From the NCBI RefSeq assembly GCF_958405895.1, contig NZ_CATZAR010000016.1: a stretch of DNA of 64,000 bases. One strand, given 5' to 3'. Within the stretch, counting starts at the first letter, position 1, and every line of letters begins with the position of its first letter. The notes under the pieces were generated by a model. It was not told the DNA's origin. It saw only the letters and a program-made list of their open reading frames with translations, and did not search any database. This DNA comes from Ralstonia thomasii. GTDB lineage: Bacteria > Pseudomonadota > Gammaproteobacteria > Burkholderiales > Burkholderiaceae. Of the stretch, positions 63,865 through 64,000 are shown piece after piece. The position numbers and the translations under genes were made by a program.

Positions 63865-64000
63865 TTACGAGACGCTACGCCTCGGTTCAACAAAGTGCTG
63901 CGGAATGCCGCGCGTGGTTTCGCGCATGATTTCTTGTTTGCCGTGGACGATGCCGTCGGCGATCTTGCCGATATGCAACTTGAGCCACATCTCCGTCGGC
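63865..64000 (-). CDS. 3' end of an unrecognised gene
   Basis: The last 45 codons of a minus-strand gene whose start lies beyond the window. The visible C-terminus reads PTEMWLKLHIGKIADGIVHG then KQEIMRETTRGIPQHFVEPR and ends RRSVS. I cannot assign a family. The frame is open to the edge and ends 38 bp before the quinone oxidoreductase ATG, so it may head the same transcript. Confidence 0.55.
   Translation of the reverse strand, partial: PTEMWLKLHIGKIADGIVHGKQEIMRETTRGIPQHFVEPRRSVS

Overview
The window is chromosomal DNA of a GC-rich beta-proteobacterium, most likely Ralstonia or a close Burkholderiaceae relative. I infer this from protein-level recognition and gene order: sdhC next to a GntR regulator and mdh; acnA followed by a DUF2863 gene; a fourteen-gene nuo cluster capped by a DUF2818 gene; and tpiA-secG-tRNA-Leu upstream of nuoA. 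The species cannot be fixed by eye. I see no insertion sequence, prophage, CRISPR array, rRNA or origin. Nearly all of the window is compact, normally spaced chromosomal genes.

Layout. (1) 1-8.7 kb is a TCA and methylcitrate region: the 5' end of sdhC, a GntR/UTRA regulator with a palindromic operator, mdh, a CitE-like lyase, prpB, a small secreted protein, a heavily deleted prpD remnant, and acnA. (2) 8.8-17.6 kb holds single genes: a DUF2863 protein, an orphan family-5 solute-binding protein, a lipoprotein with a histone-H1-like tail, an M14 carboxypeptidase, yaaA, an orphan PIN protein, an aminotransferase and a GST. (3) 17.6-28.7 kb is an acyl-CoA metabolism region: 3-hydroxyacyl-CoA dehydrogenase, crotonase, histidine phosphatase, APH-type kinase, VOC protein, an SDR lacking the usual catalytic Tyr and Lys, two LysR regulators, a hotdog thioesterase, an ACAD, a GST and a membrane methyltransferase. 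(4) 28.7-41.1 kb, all on the minus strand, is a urea module: the ABC transporter urtABCDE followed by ureD-A-J-B-C-E-F-G. A near-consensus sigma-54 promoter precedes urtA. (5) 41.3-46 kb holds two MaoC-type hydratases, two acyl-CoA dehydrogenases and a DUF1178 protein, behind a promoter whose -35 box overlaps a 12-bp inverted repeat, then a NUDIX hydrolase. (6) 46-61.4 kb carries nuoA-N and tRNA-Leu(GAG). (7) 61.5-64 kb carries secG, tpiA, a quinone oxidoreductase and the 3' end of an unrecognised gene.

How the genes work together. Region 1 supplies malate dehydrogenase, aconitase and succinate dehydrogenase, probably under the GntR protein; prpB plus the prpD scar suggest a former methylcitrate cluster. 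Region 4 imports urea, hydrolyses it and matures the nickel enzyme under likely nitrogen control. Regions 3 and 5 degrade acyl-CoAs and pass electrons to the respiratory chain that region 6 feeds. The closest thing to an under-described system is the phosphatase-kinase-ACAD set in region 3. It mirrors the domain set of human ACAD10/ACAD11 and may process 4-hydroxyacyl-CoAs; this is inference.
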